Below, piece by piece: positions 1 to 9,900 of a stretch of DNA of 64,000 nt. Under the pieces are notes generated by a model, which saw only the letters and a program-made list of their open reading frames with translations, did no database searches and was not told the DNA's origin. Origin of the DNA: Bacillota bacterium (GTDB lineage Bacteria > Bacillota > Clostridia > DSM-8532); NCBI GenBank assembly GCA_023415825.1, contig JAEZJF010000015.1, forward strand, positions 124,001 to 188,000, in the 5' to 3' direction. Made by a program: the position numbers and the translations under genes. The first letter of the stretch is position 1, and each line of letters opens with the position of its first letter.

Positions 1-17
1 ATCATAATATCCTGGTT

Positions 18-1079
18 TTACATCATCCCATCGATTGCCGCCCAGGTTTTTGGCCCTACGATGCCATCAGCACTAAGCTCATTGGCATTTTGAAACAATC
101 TCACCGAAGCTTCCGTTTTAAAGCCGAATATTCCATCTATGGGGCCTGGGTTATAACCCAGCATGCTCAATGCCTGTTGCAGCTCTGTGACGGATTCACC
201 GGTGCTTCCCCTTCTCAAGACCGGTCGGACGGCAGGCGGCGGACCTTCATTTGCACCATCCAGAGCAGCCCAGGTCATCGGTCCCACAAGACCGTCAACT
301 GTCAAGCTTTTAGCGGCTTGGAATGTTTTTACCGCTGCATCGGTCAATGCCCCAAAAATGCCGTCTATTGGTCCGGGATTGAAGCCTAGCTTGGTTAATA
401 ACTGCTGCAGCTCCTTAACATAGGTGCCGGAGCTTCCTTTTTTTAGTAAAGGTCTTTCGGGTTCAGGAGCTTCATCCAGCATTTTTGAAATAGTTGTAAG
501 GGTGTATCCCATGGATTTAAGAGCTGTTATCATTTCGGGAAGTGCTTCATTTGTATGGGTTCCGCCTCCTGTATGCATCAATACGATGGCGCCGGGCTGC
601 GCCAGGTTAAGAACCTTATTAATCATCACATCGGCGGAAGTACCATTCCAATCAACGGTGTCAATGGTCCACATCAAAGTTTTTGTATAACCAAGACTAT
701 CCGCCACCTCTAAAACCGTTTGATTATAAGAGCCGTAAGGAGGCCTGAAAATGGGCCTTGGAGAAACTCCGGTAATAAAGATGATAGAATTCTCTGCTTT
801 TTCCAATTCTGCTTCCATGGCAGCGGCTGAAATCTGGGTAAACTGAGGATGGCTGTAGGAATGATTGCCGATTTCATGACCTTTTTCAACTATTTTTCTA
901 ATCAAGGTCGGGTGAGCTTCTGATGCTTTCCCTGTAAGAAAGAATGTGCATGTGATATTGTGTGATGCGAGGATATCTAATTGCTCGGATAGATTGGCTG
1001 CATCTGATCCATCGTCAAAGGTCAGCGCCATGACCTTCCGAGTTGTGGATACTCTGGATATTACAATAGACTGTCCCAT
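18..1079 (-). CDS. Polysaccharide deacetylase (NodB domain) with two C-terminal peptidoglycan-binding repeats
   Basis: This 353-aa protein probably removes N-acetyl groups from peptidoglycan or a related polymer. The NodB metal and catalytic motifs are all visible: TFDDG at residues 20-24, a HSYSH-type motif (His73, His77), RPPYG at 112-116, DTVDW and LMHTGG further on. Two PG_binding_1 repeats follow (about 212-272 and 287-350), each with the L..LG(F/Y).PG.IDG.FG signature. No signal peptide is seen, and an in-frame TAA at 1085-1083 just upstream excludes a longer N-terminus; a GGAG ribosome site precedes the ATG. The lack of an export signal is odd for a wall enzyme and suggests use in the mother cell, during lysis, or non-classical export. 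It is divergent from the sigma gene at 1210. Family assignment is firm, substrate is inference. Confidence 0.9.
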   Translation of the reverse strand: MGQSIVISRVSTTRKVMALTFDDGSDAANLSEQLDILASHNITCTFFLTGKASEAHPTLIRKIVEKGHEIGNHSYSHPQFTQISAAAMEAELEKAENSIIFITGVSPRPIFRPPYGSYNQTVLEVADSLGYTKTLMWTIDTVDWNGTSADVMINKVLNLAQPGAIVLMHTGGGTHTNEALPEMITALKSMGYTLTTISKMLDEAPEPERPLLKKGSSGTYVKELQQLLTKLGFNPGPIDGIFGALTDAAVKTFQAAKSLTVDGLVGPMTWAALDGANEGPPPAVRPVLRRGSTGESVTELQQALSMLGYNPGPIDGIFGFKTEASVRLFQNANELSADGIVGPKTWAAIDGMM

Positions 1080-1209
1080 TTTTTATGCTCCAAAAGCATG
1101 GTATTCTACTGATAGTCTATGAATTTTTTTAATGATAAGTGTCCATTGTTTGTCCAAAATAATTCTTTTATTACGGATATATGGGTGAGAGACAAAAAGG
1201 AGTGAAAAG

Positions 1210-1752
1210 ATGAACGATGAGGGTATACTTACCTTGCTGAAAGCTCGGAAACAGGAAGGCCTGTCCCATATCCTTGATAGATTCGGCGGGCTTATGGCTT
1301 ATATTGTAAAGAATACAGGAAATTTCAGTGAGGAGGATGTTTCCGAATGTGTCAGCGATGTTCTCTACACCATCTGGAAGAGAATAGACAAGTATGATAA
1401 GACAAAAGCATCCTTTAAAACATGGATTATGATGGTAACTCGCGGCTGTGCCATAGATTATCTCAGAAAAAACGTGAAACACAGTCAGGTGATCTCGCTT
1501 GAGGACATAGCTGAAATTTCCATGCCTGCCGGTGATTATGGGATAACATCGGGTAACTCCGTTATTTCTTTTTTGCAGGAGCTTTCACCGCCTGACAATG
1601 AGATTTTTTATCGACGTTTTGTGTTAGGCGAGAGTGTGGCTCAAATAGCAAAAACACTGGAAATCACCCAGGAGAATGTTTACAAACGATTGTCCAGAGG
1701 AAAGGAAAAGCTTAAAAATTTAATGAGTAAGGAGGGGTATCCATATGCCTGA
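1210..1752 (+). CDS. RNA polymerase sigma factor, sigma-70/ECF family
   Basis: A 180-aa sigma-70-like factor. Residues about 24-95 look like region 2, including the FKTWIMMVTRG and DYLRKN segments typical of ECF sigma factors; residues about 120-172 form a region 4 helix-turn-helix (SVAQIAKTLEITQENVYKRLSRGKEKL in part). It would direct core polymerase to a small regulon. A good AAAAAGGAGTG ribosome site precedes ATG 1210. Its end overlaps the next gene by 8 bp, so the two are translationally coupled, the usual arrangement of a sigma factor with its membrane anti-sigma partner. The divergent deacetylase gene hints at a cell-envelope role, but that is inference. No autoregulatory promoter could be assigned with confidence. 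Confidence 0.9.
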   Translation: MNDEGILTLLKARKQEGLSHILDRFGGLMAYIVKNTGNFSEEDVSECVSDVLYTIWKRIDKYDKTKASFKTWIMMVTRGCAIDYLRKNVKHSQVISLEDIAEISMPAGDYGITSGNSVISFLQELSPPDNEIFYRRFVLGESVAQIAKTLEITQENVYKRLSRGKEKLKNLMSKEGYPYA

Positions 1753-3151
1753 AAACAAATATCTTGATACCTTCACAAGTGGGATAGAGGAGTCGAACTT
1801 TGCCATGGATACGGCTTTGAAACAGAAAATACTCCTTAGGACGCATAAGAAGATTAAAAACGGGTGGTTCTATTTTAAACGCATTGCTGCTGCCTGCTTG
1901 ATACTTGCCGCATTATCAGCCTTTATTCCCAATACGCCGGTTAACGCTCTATGCCAAAAGATTTTTTCGTTTATACCCGGCATTGGGATTGTGCAAAACC
2001 CTGAGAATGACGTGCGGATTAGCCGTGTTTTGGGAAAGCGGGTAAAAGTAACAGACGGTAAGCAGTTTATCGAGTTTAAAACAGCGTATATTACGGATAA
2101 GACATTGAACATATCCATGAAAACAAATATCGGTGCTATTGACGCCGGAGAATTTGCTGACCCGGCGGAATTTAAAAAGTTTTTTGCAGGAGAAACAGCT
2201 CCAAAGCTCTATTTGCTTGGCGCAAACGGTAAAATAAAGTCAAGCCATAGCGTCTGGGGAGGACCATCCTATGAAACAAGGGTCTATTCAGTAGATGCAA
2301 GCTTTTATTTGGTGGATAATGATATCGATGATCAGGTATTCAGGTTTGAGCTGGAAGGCTTCAGCAAAACGATTGAACTAACCATGGTTCCTGTCAGCAG
2401 CGGTACATCGCCTGAATCCTTGGGCAATGTAGCCGTTATAGATAATGTGATGGTCTTTGCCAATGTAAGCCGGGAGGGTGATGTTCTGGAGGTACTCTTA
2501 AGCTCCGTGGCACCGAAGGATTACAAAAACATCAGGTTCCATCTGTTTGACGAAGAAAAGCGGTTATTTGAACGCGGCGTACACATTATTGATAAAGAAG
2601 GGAACATTTATGAACCGGATGAGGGTATGAGAAAGCTGAATAACAGCGATATTAATAATTTATATTTTGAAATCCCTGAAGGAAAAGAAGAACTCAAGCT
2701 GGTTATACCCCAAATCCTATATAACAGAGTATATGATGAAGATGATATTAAAATCGCCATGCCGAAACCGGGTAAGGATAAAGAAATGAATAAGGAATGG
2801 AATCTGGGAGAGGGTACTCTTACCATAGAAAAGGCATCAATAATTCCTTCCAATGATCCCATGCTCCCGGACGAATTTAAAAAATACGATTGTATAAAGA
2901 TAGACGCCAATTATAAGCCTGGTCAAAATTCCAGGGAGATAGCACTTAGAGTATTGCCGAAAGTAGAAGTGCCCGATAGTTGGATAGACTACACCATGAC
3001 ATCCCAAAGTACCTATGCCGAACTGTGGAATGTTGTGCAAAGAGGTTACTCCATAACAGCATTTGATGGCATGGAGACAACAAGAAAGATTCTCCTTAAA
3101 TTTGATGTGGAGTTTGCCATGAAAGGGTCCTGGGTCATAGATATGGAGTAA
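1745..3151 (+). CDS. DUF4179-type membrane protein, probable anti-sigma factor
   Basis: A 468-aa protein with a short cytoplasmic N-terminus (about 1-38), one membrane segment at about 39-62 (ACLILAALSAFIP) and a large extracytoplasmic region of beta-rich sequence. This layout matches DUF4179 proteins, which in Bacillota are encoded directly after ECF-like sigma factors and are thought to hold them at the membrane. It starts at ATG 1745, after AAGGAGGGG and 8 bp before the sigma gene stops. The expected role is to release the sigma factor on an envelope signal. No classical zinc-binding anti-sigma motif is seen at the N-terminus. Family call is by pattern and neighbour; the signal is unknown. 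Confidence 0.78.
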   Translation: MPENKYLDTFTSGIEESNFAMDTALKQKILLRTHKKIKNGWFYFKRIAAACLILAALSAFIPNTPVNALCQKIFSFIPGIGIVQNPENDVRISRVLGKRVKVTDGKQFIEFKTAYITDKTLNISMKTNIGAIDAGEFADPAEFKKFFAGETAPKLYLLGANGKIKSSHSVWGGPSYETRVYSVDASFYLVDNDIDDQVFRFELEGFSKTIELTMVPVSSGTSPESLGNVAVIDNVMVFANVSREGDVLEVLLSSVAPKDYKNIRFHLFDEEKRLFERGVHIIDKEGNIYEPDEGMRKLNNSDINNLYFEIPEGKEELKLVIPQILYNRVYDEDDIKIAMPKPGKDKEMNKEWNLGEGTLTIEKASIIPSNDPMLPDEFKKYDCIKIDANYKPGQNSREIALRVLPKVEVPDSWIDYTMTSQSTYAELWNVVQRGYSITAFDGMETTRKILLKFDVEFAMKGSWVIDME

Positions 3152-3160
3152 TTCAAAGCT

Positions 3161-3190
3161 TGAGGTGGGTCCTTGAATGGGCCCACCTCA
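3161..3190 (+). terminator. Stem-loop after the sigma/anti-sigma pair
   Basis: TGAGGTGGGTCC and GGGCCCACCTCA form a 12-bp stem with a TTGAAT loop, starting 9 bp after the stop codon. It is not followed by a clear T run, so it is a probable but imperfect intrinsic terminator. Confidence 0.55.
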
Positions 3191-3315
3191 ATTAAAGCTT
3201 CTTGAGTATGCTGCTCTTTTGTTTGTCACAAATATATAAAATAGCTCATACAAATTTGTGCGAATTTGTAGAATGCACCAATAGCAAAATGAGGGGAGAA
3301 AGTGGTAAACTGATA

Positions 3316-3347
3316 TTGTTAAATAATTAACGTTAATTTATTAACAT
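3316..3347 (+). promoter_or_regulatory. Two overlapping Rex-like operators upstream of adhE
   Basis: Two overlapping inverted repeats resemble the Rex operator TTGTTAA-N4-TTAACAA. TTGTTAAATAATTAACGT (3316-3333) matches 12 of 14 fixed positions and ACGTTAATTTATTAACAT (3330-3347) matches 11 of 14. Rex is an NADH-sensing repressor known to control adhE in clostridia. The rex gene itself is not in this window. Confidence 0.7.
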
Positions 3348-3402
3348 GTAAGCATAAAAGGACAAAGGATGAAATTCCAAGGTTAAATTTTTTTAGTGCT
3401 GA

Positions 3403-3420
3403 ATGTTAAAAATTTAACAA
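3403..3420 (+). promoter_or_regulatory. Strong Rex-like operator immediately upstream of adhE
   Basis: ATGTTAAAAATTTAACAA matches 13 of 14 fixed positions of the Rex consensus. It lies 50 bp before the preferred adhE start, downstream of the paired sites at 3316-3347, so repression could act both at the promoter and as a roadblock. Confidence 0.8.
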
Positions 3421-3469
3421 CAAGAGCAAAGGAGACTGATGGATGATGTTGAATAAAGGAGGCAAAGTT

Positions 3470-6079
3470 ATGGACAGCAACAAAAAATATCAAATCATCG
3501 ATAGTGTTGAAAAGCTAGAAATTGCTCTGGCAAAATTAAAGGAAGCCCAAAAAATCTTTTCTACTTACACTCAGGAGCAGGTGGATAAAATCTTTTTAGC
3601 TGCTGCTACTGCTGCTAATAAAGAAAGAATTCCCCTTGCAAAAATGGCCGTTAATGAGACCGGTATGGGTATAGTCGAAGACAAGGTCATAAAAAACCAT
3701 TATGCTGCCGAGTATATTTATAATGCCTATAAAAATACCAAGACCTGTGGTGTATTGGAGGAAGATAAGGCATTCGGCATTAAGAGGATTGCAGAACCTG
3801 TAGGAGTTATCGCGGCAGTTATTCCGACGACAAATCCGACCTCCACTGCAATATTCAAAACACTTATTGCTCTTAAGACAAGAAACGGCATCATCATTAG
3901 CCCCCATCCAAGGGCAAAGAACAGTACTATTGCCGCAGCAAAAATTGTGTTGGAAGCAGCGGTAGCCGCCGGTGCTCCTGAAGGAATCATTGATTGGATT
4001 GATGTTCCCTCCCTTGAAATGACCAATCTTGTTATGAAGGAAGCGGATATCATTCTGGCAACGGGAGGCCCTGGAATGGTCAAAGCGGCGTACTCATCGG
4101 GTAAGCCTGCTATTGGTGTCGGCCCCGGCAACACACCGGCTATCATCGATAGCTCTGCTGATATCTTACTTGCCGTTAGTTCAATTATCCACTCCAAAAC
4201 ATTTGATAATGGCATGATTTGTGCTTCTGAACAGTCTGTTATTGTTCTTGACGACATTTACAATAAAGTAAAAAAGGAATTCGCTGACCGTGGCTGCTAT
4301 TTCCTTGATGCAAAAGAGATTGAAAAGGTTCGCAAGACTATTATTATCAACGGAGCCCTCAATGCGAAAATAGTAGGCCAGTCCGCCTTTAAAATCGCTG
4401 CTCTGGCCGACGTAAAAGTACCCGAAGCTACAAAAATTTTGATAGGTGAAGTACAAAGCGTCGAGCTTTCAGAGGAATTTGCCCATGAAAAGCTTTCCCC
4501 TGTTCTGGCTATGTACAGGGCAAAGAATTTTTCTGAAGCCCTCGAAAAAGCAGAGCACTTAATTGCAGACGGCGGCTACGGACACACCTCATCTGTCTAT
4601 CTTAATGAAACCACCGAAAAGGTTAAGCTGGATGAATTCTCCGCACGGATGAAAACCTGCCGTATTTTAGTTAATACTCCATCCTCCCATGGTGGTATTG
4701 GCGATTTGTACAATTTCAAGCTTGCTCCTTCACTCACCTTGGGATGTGGTTCCTGGGGCGGCAACTCGGTATCTGATAATGTCGGCGTCAAGCACCTTAT
4801 CAATATCAAAACAGTTGCAGAAAGGAAAGAAAATATGCTTTGGTTTAGAGCGCCGGATAAGGTATACTTAAAGAGAGGCTGTCTCCCTATTGCCCTTGAC
4901 GAGCTTAAGAATGTATTGGGCAAGAAAAAAGCGTTTATTGTAACCGATTCATTCCTTTATAACAACGGTTACACCAAAGCCATTACAGATAAATTAGAGG
5001 AGATGGGGATTGTTCATACAACCTTCTTCGATGTGGCTCCCGATCCATCGCTTCAAAGTGCAGAAAAAGGCGCAGCAGCCATGAACGCCTTCCAGCCTGA
5101 TTGTATTATCGCTCTTGGCGGTGGCTCAGCCATGGACGCCGCAAAAATCATGTGGGTGATGTATGAGCATCCGGAGGTTGATTTTATGGACATGGCCATG
5201 CGATTTGTCGATATTCGCAAACGTGTCTATACCTTCCCCAAAATGGGTGAAAAGGCTTACTTTATTGCAGTCCCCACATCGGCAGGTACAGGTTCCGAGG
5301 TAACACCTTTTGCTGTTATAACCGATGAGAAGACCGGAATAAAATATCCTCTTGCCGATTATGAACTGATGCCCGATATGGCCATCATCGATGCCGACCT
5401 TATGATGAACATGCCAAAAGGACTTACTTCCGCATCAGGTATTGACGCCATGACACACGCTCTGGAAGCTTATGCTGCCATGCTTGCCACTGACTATACC
5501 GACGGACTGGCATTAAAAGCTTTGAAGATCATCTTTGAATATCTGCCGAGAGCCTATGATAACGGTGCTAATGATCCGGAGGCCAGAGAAAAGATGGCTA
5601 ATGCTTCTACCATAGCAGGTATGGCGTTTGCCAACGCATTCCTGGGTATCTGCCACTCCATGGCACACAAGCTTGGTGCCTTCCACCATCTGCCCCACGG
5701 TATTGCCAATGCTCTGATGATTAATGAGGTTATCAGATTTAACGCATCGGAGGTCCCGACCAAAATGGGAACCTTCTCCCAGTACGATCACCCGCATACC
5801 CTGGCCAGATACGGTGAGGTTGCGGACTACCTTGGGATTAAAGGCAAAAACAATACCGAGAAGATGGAAAATCTTCTTAAAGCAATTGACGAACTGAAAA
5901 ACAAAGTGGGCATCAAAAAGACCATCCGTGACTATGGTATAGATGAAAAGAATTTCCTTGACAGATTGGACGACATGGTTGATCAAGCCTTTGACGATCA
6001 GTGCACAGGCGCAAATCCCCGATACCCGCTTATGAGTGAAATCAAGGATATGTATCTTAAAGCCTATTACGGTGAATAA
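3470..6079 (+). CDS. adhE: Bifunctional acetaldehyde-CoA/alcohol dehydrogenase AdhE
   Basis: AdhE reduces acetyl-CoA to acetaldehyde and then ethanol, oxidising two NADH, in the cytoplasm where it forms spirosomes. The N-terminal half is a CoA-acylating aldehyde dehydrogenase with the catalytic cysteine in GMICASEQ; the C-terminal half is an iron alcohol dehydrogenase with GGGSAMDAAK and the His-rich CHSMAHKLGAFHHLPHG metal site. The product is 869 aa from ATG 3470, which has AAAGGAGG seven bases upstream. An in-frame ATG at 3443, also with a GGAG site, would add nine residues, so two starts are possible. Length and sequence closely resemble the cellulolytic clostridial enzyme. Three Rex-like sites precede it. 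The next gene begins 13 bp after the stop and is probably co-transcribed. Confidence 0.97.
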   Translation: MDSNKKYQIIDSVEKLEIALAKLKEAQKIFSTYTQEQVDKIFLAAATAANKERIPLAKMAVNETGMGIVEDKVIKNHYAAEYIYNAYKNTKTCGVLEEDKAFGIKRIAEPVGVIAAVIPTTNPTSTAIFKTLIALKTRNGIIISPHPRAKNSTIAAAKIVLEAAVAAGAPEGIIDWIDVPSLEMTNLVMKEADIILATGGPGMVKAAYSSGKPAIGVGPGNTPAIIDSSADILLAVSSIIHSKTFDNGMICASEQSVIVLDDIYNKVKKEFADRGCYFLDAKEIEKVRKTIIINGALNAKIVGQSAFKIAALADVKVPEATKILIGEVQSVELSEEFAHEKLSPVLAMYRAKNFSEALEKAEHLIADGGYGHTSSVYLNETTEKVKLDEFSARMKTCRILVNTPSSHGGIGDLYNFKLAPSLTLGCGSWGGNSVSDNVGVKHLINIKTVAERKENMLWFRAPDKVYLKRGCLPIALDELKNVLGKKKAFIVTDSFLYNNGYTKAITDKLEEMGIVHTTFFDVAPDPSLQSAEKGAAAMNAFQPDCIIALGGGSAMDAAKIMWVMYEHPEVDFMDMAMRFVDIRKRVYTFPKMGEKAYFIAVPTSAGTGSEVTPFAVITDEKTGIKYPLADYELMPDMAIIDADLMMNMPKGLTSASGIDAMTHALEAYAAMLATDYTDGLALKALKIIFEYLPRAYDNGANDPEAREKMANASTIAGMAFANAFLGICHSMAHKLGAFHHLPHGIANALMINEVIRFNASEVPTKMGTFSQYDHPHTLARYGEVADYLGIKGKNNTEKMENLLKAIDELKNKVGIKKTIRDYGIDEKNFLDRLDDMVDQAFDDQCTGANPRYPLMSEIKDMYLKAYYGE

Positions 6080-6092
6080 GGAGGAAAGCAGC

Positions 6093-6842
6093 ATGAAACT
6101 TGAACAAATCATTGCAGTCCGACCATCAAAAACCGTTTACAGGGACGGAGACATGGCCATCAAGGTATTTGACAAGAACTTCTCAAAGTCTGATGTGCTC
6201 AATGAAGCCCTCAATCAGGCAAGGGTAGAGGAGGCCGGTCTCCCGGTGGCCAAAGTCCTGGAAGTAACTAAGATAGATGAGAAATGGGCTATTGTCACAG
6301 AATTCATCAAGGGCAAAACTCTGGCTCAGCTTATAGAAGAGAACCCCCAAAAACTCGAAGAGTATATGAACCGGTTTGTTGATATTCAGCTTTCCATTCA
6401 TAATAGGAAGGCACCGCTGCTTAACAAGCTAAGGGACAAGATGAACCGTAAGATCTCAGAGTCCGGTTTAGACGCCACCACTCGGTATGAATTGCATACC
6501 CGGCTGGAGAGTATGCCCAAGCACACGAAGATCTGTCATGGGGATTTTAATCCCAGCAATATCATCTGCGGTGAGGACGGGGTGGACTACATCATTGACT
6601 GGTCCCATGCTACTCAGGGCAACGCAAGCGCGGATACCGCAAGGACCTATTTGCTCTTCTGCCTCTCCGGAGATATCAAGATGGCTGATATGTATTTGAG
6701 TCTTTTCTGCGAGAAGAACGATACCGCCAAACAATATGTGCAGCAATGGCTGCCCATTGTAGCCGCTTCCCAGATGGTCAAGGGCAAGCCGGAGGAAAAA
6801 GAGTTTTTGATGAAGTGGACCAATGTTATTGACTACGAATAA
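6093..6842 (+). CDS. APH-fold phosphotransferase (TIGR02172-like small-molecule kinase)
   Basis: A 249-aa protein of the aminoglycoside phosphotransferase/choline kinase fold. The catalytic loop HGDFNPSNI and the metal-binding IDW motif are present, with an AIKVF-type lysine near residue 25. It resembles the TIGR02172 kinases rather than characterised drug-resistance enzymes, and a metabolic substrate (sugar, amino alcohol or similar) is more likely than an antibiotic. The start at 6093 is chosen because AAGGAGG lies just upstream; an ATG at 6036 would overlap adhE by 44 bp and has no ribosome site. Only 13 bp separate it from adhE, implying co-expression under Rex-like control. The substrate is unknown. 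Confidence 0.82.
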   Translation: MKLEQIIAVRPSKTVYRDGDMAIKVFDKNFSKSDVLNEALNQARVEEAGLPVAKVLEVTKIDEKWAIVTEFIKGKTLAQLIEENPQKLEEYMNRFVDIQLSIHNRKAPLLNKLRDKMNRKISESGLDATTRYELHTRLESMPKHTKICHGDFNPSNIICGEDGVDYIIDWSHATQGNASADTARTYLLFCLSGDIKMADMYLSLFCEKNDTAKQYVQQWLPIVAASQMVKGKPEEKEFLMKWTNVIDYE

Positions 6843-6900
6843 TATGAGATAGTGTCATTATGACCATCAGCCCGCCATGGCTGTTCATATAAAAAGCACT

Positions 6901-6946
6901 AACGGTAAAAGGCAGATGCGCTTTATGCGATCTGCCTTTTACCGTT
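6901..6946. terminator. Strong bidirectional terminator between convergent units
   Basis: A perfect 17-bp inverted repeat, AACGGTAAAAGGCAGAT with ATCTGCCTTTTACCGTT, encloses a 12-base loop. It lies between the convergent kinase gene (plus) and the secreted GH59 gene (minus) and would stop transcription from both sides. Confidence 0.75.
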
Positions 6947-6987
6947 ATAATCATCCTACCTAAGTTTTTAAGCAATGCGATCAGGTC

Positions 6988-9900
6988 TTAATTTCCTTTA
7001 CGGATGGTCACCTCATCATAGTATGTTGTACCCGTAAAGGTTTGGCCGCTGCCAAGCTTGACGTTGTTAATACCTGAAACAACATTTCTAAAGCTGCAAC
7101 CCGTTAGAACCACATTGCCGTTGATATAAACATCAAAACGGTCGGTGGTAAAATTTGCTACAATTTTGATGGTGTACCAGGTCTCCGGCACAATGTCCAC
7201 AATCTTAATGTCCTTACCCTGACTGTTACGATAGCAAAGCCCCTTCAAATCACTGTTGTAAATCTCTACTGCGCTTGTAGAACCATTCTGCAATAAGAAT
7301 CTGGACCATGTACCAATGGCGCTGTCCTTAAACTTGTATTCTGCCACAACAATATTGGATTGGAAAGGCAGGGGCTTTGTCACTAAAATGGCATCGCTTG
7401 TGTGAGTATCATTCAGGCAGAGACTCTTGTCAGAGGAGCTGGGCACATTTTGAACGGTACAGGTTGAGCCCGAGGGAACGGTGGTCTGCCACCCCAAGGG
7501 CTGGTTACCGGCTGCCTGGCTGTTAAAATTCTCATTGACCAGATCATCAATCCTTACCTGAATATCGTCAAAATAAGCTGTTCCAACAAAGCTCTGGCCG
7601 CTCTCAAAGCTGATACTGTCAATGCCTGAAACCGAATTTCTGAATGGACAATTAGAAAGCATCAGCTGACCGTTGACGTAAGCGTTAAAGGTCTTGCTGC
7701 GGATATCCAAATCCAGCTTCACAGTATACCAGGTGTTGTCACTGATGGTTGCTATTTTAACATCGGTTGCCGAGCTGTTGCGATAGCACAGACCGTTGAC
7801 ATTGCTGTCGTAGATTTCTACGCCATTGGTTGAGCCATCCTTAGCGTACAATCTGAACCATTTGCCTACAACCGCAGCATTGTAACGATATTCAACCGTC
7901 ATATTCTGTGTTTGACGGGTAAAGGACTTACTCATTGAAACGATACCAGAACCATTGTTATCAACGAAGCTGACGGACTTGTTGGAAGCTCCAAAAGTAT
8001 CGGAAACCAAGGCGCTGGTGCTGCCGGCTGCTGTGACGGTCCAGCCGGAGGGGGTAACACCCGCACTGTTGCTTTCAAAGGCTTCGCTTAAAAGAGTAGA
8101 GGTGGGTAATGTGGCTGAGGATATAGGCATATGAGTCAAGGCTTTAAGCCCGGTTCCGCCTGTTGTTTCAATAGCGTCTACATAAATACTGGTACTTGTT
8201 GAGGCACTATTTTTCTGTCCGATAATAACGAGCTTTACAGTATGATCTCCCGCCGACAGGCCATAGGCTGAAAACAGGGATTTCCGGTATTTGGTGGTTG
8301 CGCTGTAGGTATCAATGGTGGACTGATAGACATTGTCGATATAGACATCGGCTTTGCCGCAGTCGGTGCTGATCATGCCTAAAATGCTCACGGCTGTTCC
8401 GTTAAACTTAAACTCAAGATAATGGTCTGTGGTTGCCGAGGTAAGCAGGGTACGGGTGTAGTTCTTTGCGTTGCTGCCCGATTCTTCCCAATTGCCGATG
8501 TATTCAACCCGTGCATCCCGTTCCTCATAGCGGTAACAGGATGTTGGCGTTGATGCATCTACTGCTGTAACCGAAAGATTGTCAAAGCCTGCGTAATTGT
8601 AACCACTTCCTAAAACAATATGTCCACTGGGGATTTCCGAATCATAAACACTTGAAATTTGGGTGTTATTAAAGTAGGCTTTAATATTGTCGTCCTTAAA
8701 CACAAGCTTAACAGGGTACCAAGTGTTGATGCTAAGTGAACTGAGTGTGCCGGAATCCAGTACAAGTGCAGCTTTTCTTAATTCCCACTTACCGTCGTAG
8801 AAAATCCTCAAATTGTAGCATTCAGCGGGAACATTGCCGGTAGGAGAGAAATTGGCTCTTCCGCCCAGCATCATATAGCCCTCGCTGCTTTCAAGCCGCA
8901 TATCCGCGGAAACCTGGTAATTTTTCCATTCCTGTCCGCCTAATAAGGTATAGGGGGAAGGTGAGGCCCGACGTTCCCAGTCAACGGGCTTGATATCGGC
9001 AGTAATAACTTGACGCAGGTATTTTCCGCTGCCGCTGGAAGCGATTTCATAAGCGCCGGATTGGTCGATGGTGTATTTGGGCTGTTTACCCACTGTATAG
9101 CTTTCAAAGTTATCGGTGTAGGGCAGGGTGAAATCCGTTGCCGTGGGGTTGGAATAGGTGGCCTGGCCTTTTTGCTGGCCCGTTGTTGTGGTAAGAGAGT
9201 AGATGCTCCCGGCAGGAACAGTAATGGTAAAGGCATTGGATACCGGCGTGATACTGGGCTTTTGAATAAACTGCGCCTGCTCGGATGTCGCCCAAACTTT
9301 TAACGCACCGGATTTCAGCGCACCGGTCAGGTTAAACTGGTAGGTTTCATCGCTTGTGCTACGGTTGAGAATAATAATGCTATAGTCATTGGTTGAGGGA
9401 TTTTTCAGAGTTATATAGGCTGTGTCGGTGCTATGGGCACATCCGCTGTCCAGATAGACCCAACCGGGCTCAATAAACTGGGTGAATTGGGCTGTTACCC
9501 ATAATCCGGGCTCAATATCATAATGGCCTGTCCATGGATTTGTTGCTGTGATAATACTCTTATAGGAGTAAGGCGTATTATCATAGAGCGCTTCTACGGC
9601 AGGATGCATTTCATATTTGACCATTTTACCCGAGGTGTAGGATTTGATCATGCGATAGGCCATATCCAATGAAAAAGAAAATTTATGGCGATAAGGCGCT
9701 AAATCCTCACTATTCCAAATGGGTAAGCCGGAAGATTGGGCATTGGATGGACTATCCTGTCTGTAGTGCATGTTTATGGAATAGAGGGCGTTCTTTAAGG
9801 CCGTATCGCTGCTGACCAAATCGGCAATACCCCAGTCAGTAGTGCTGTCTGCCGCAGTTATTTTTACATTTGAAAATCCATTGGTGTTAAGGCCGGGCCT

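Noticed and set aside
9010..9303. Plus-strand open frames opposite the GH59 genes (also around 11562-12336)
   Set aside because: They are antisense to well-supported enzymes with intact catalytic motifs and have no ribosome sites.
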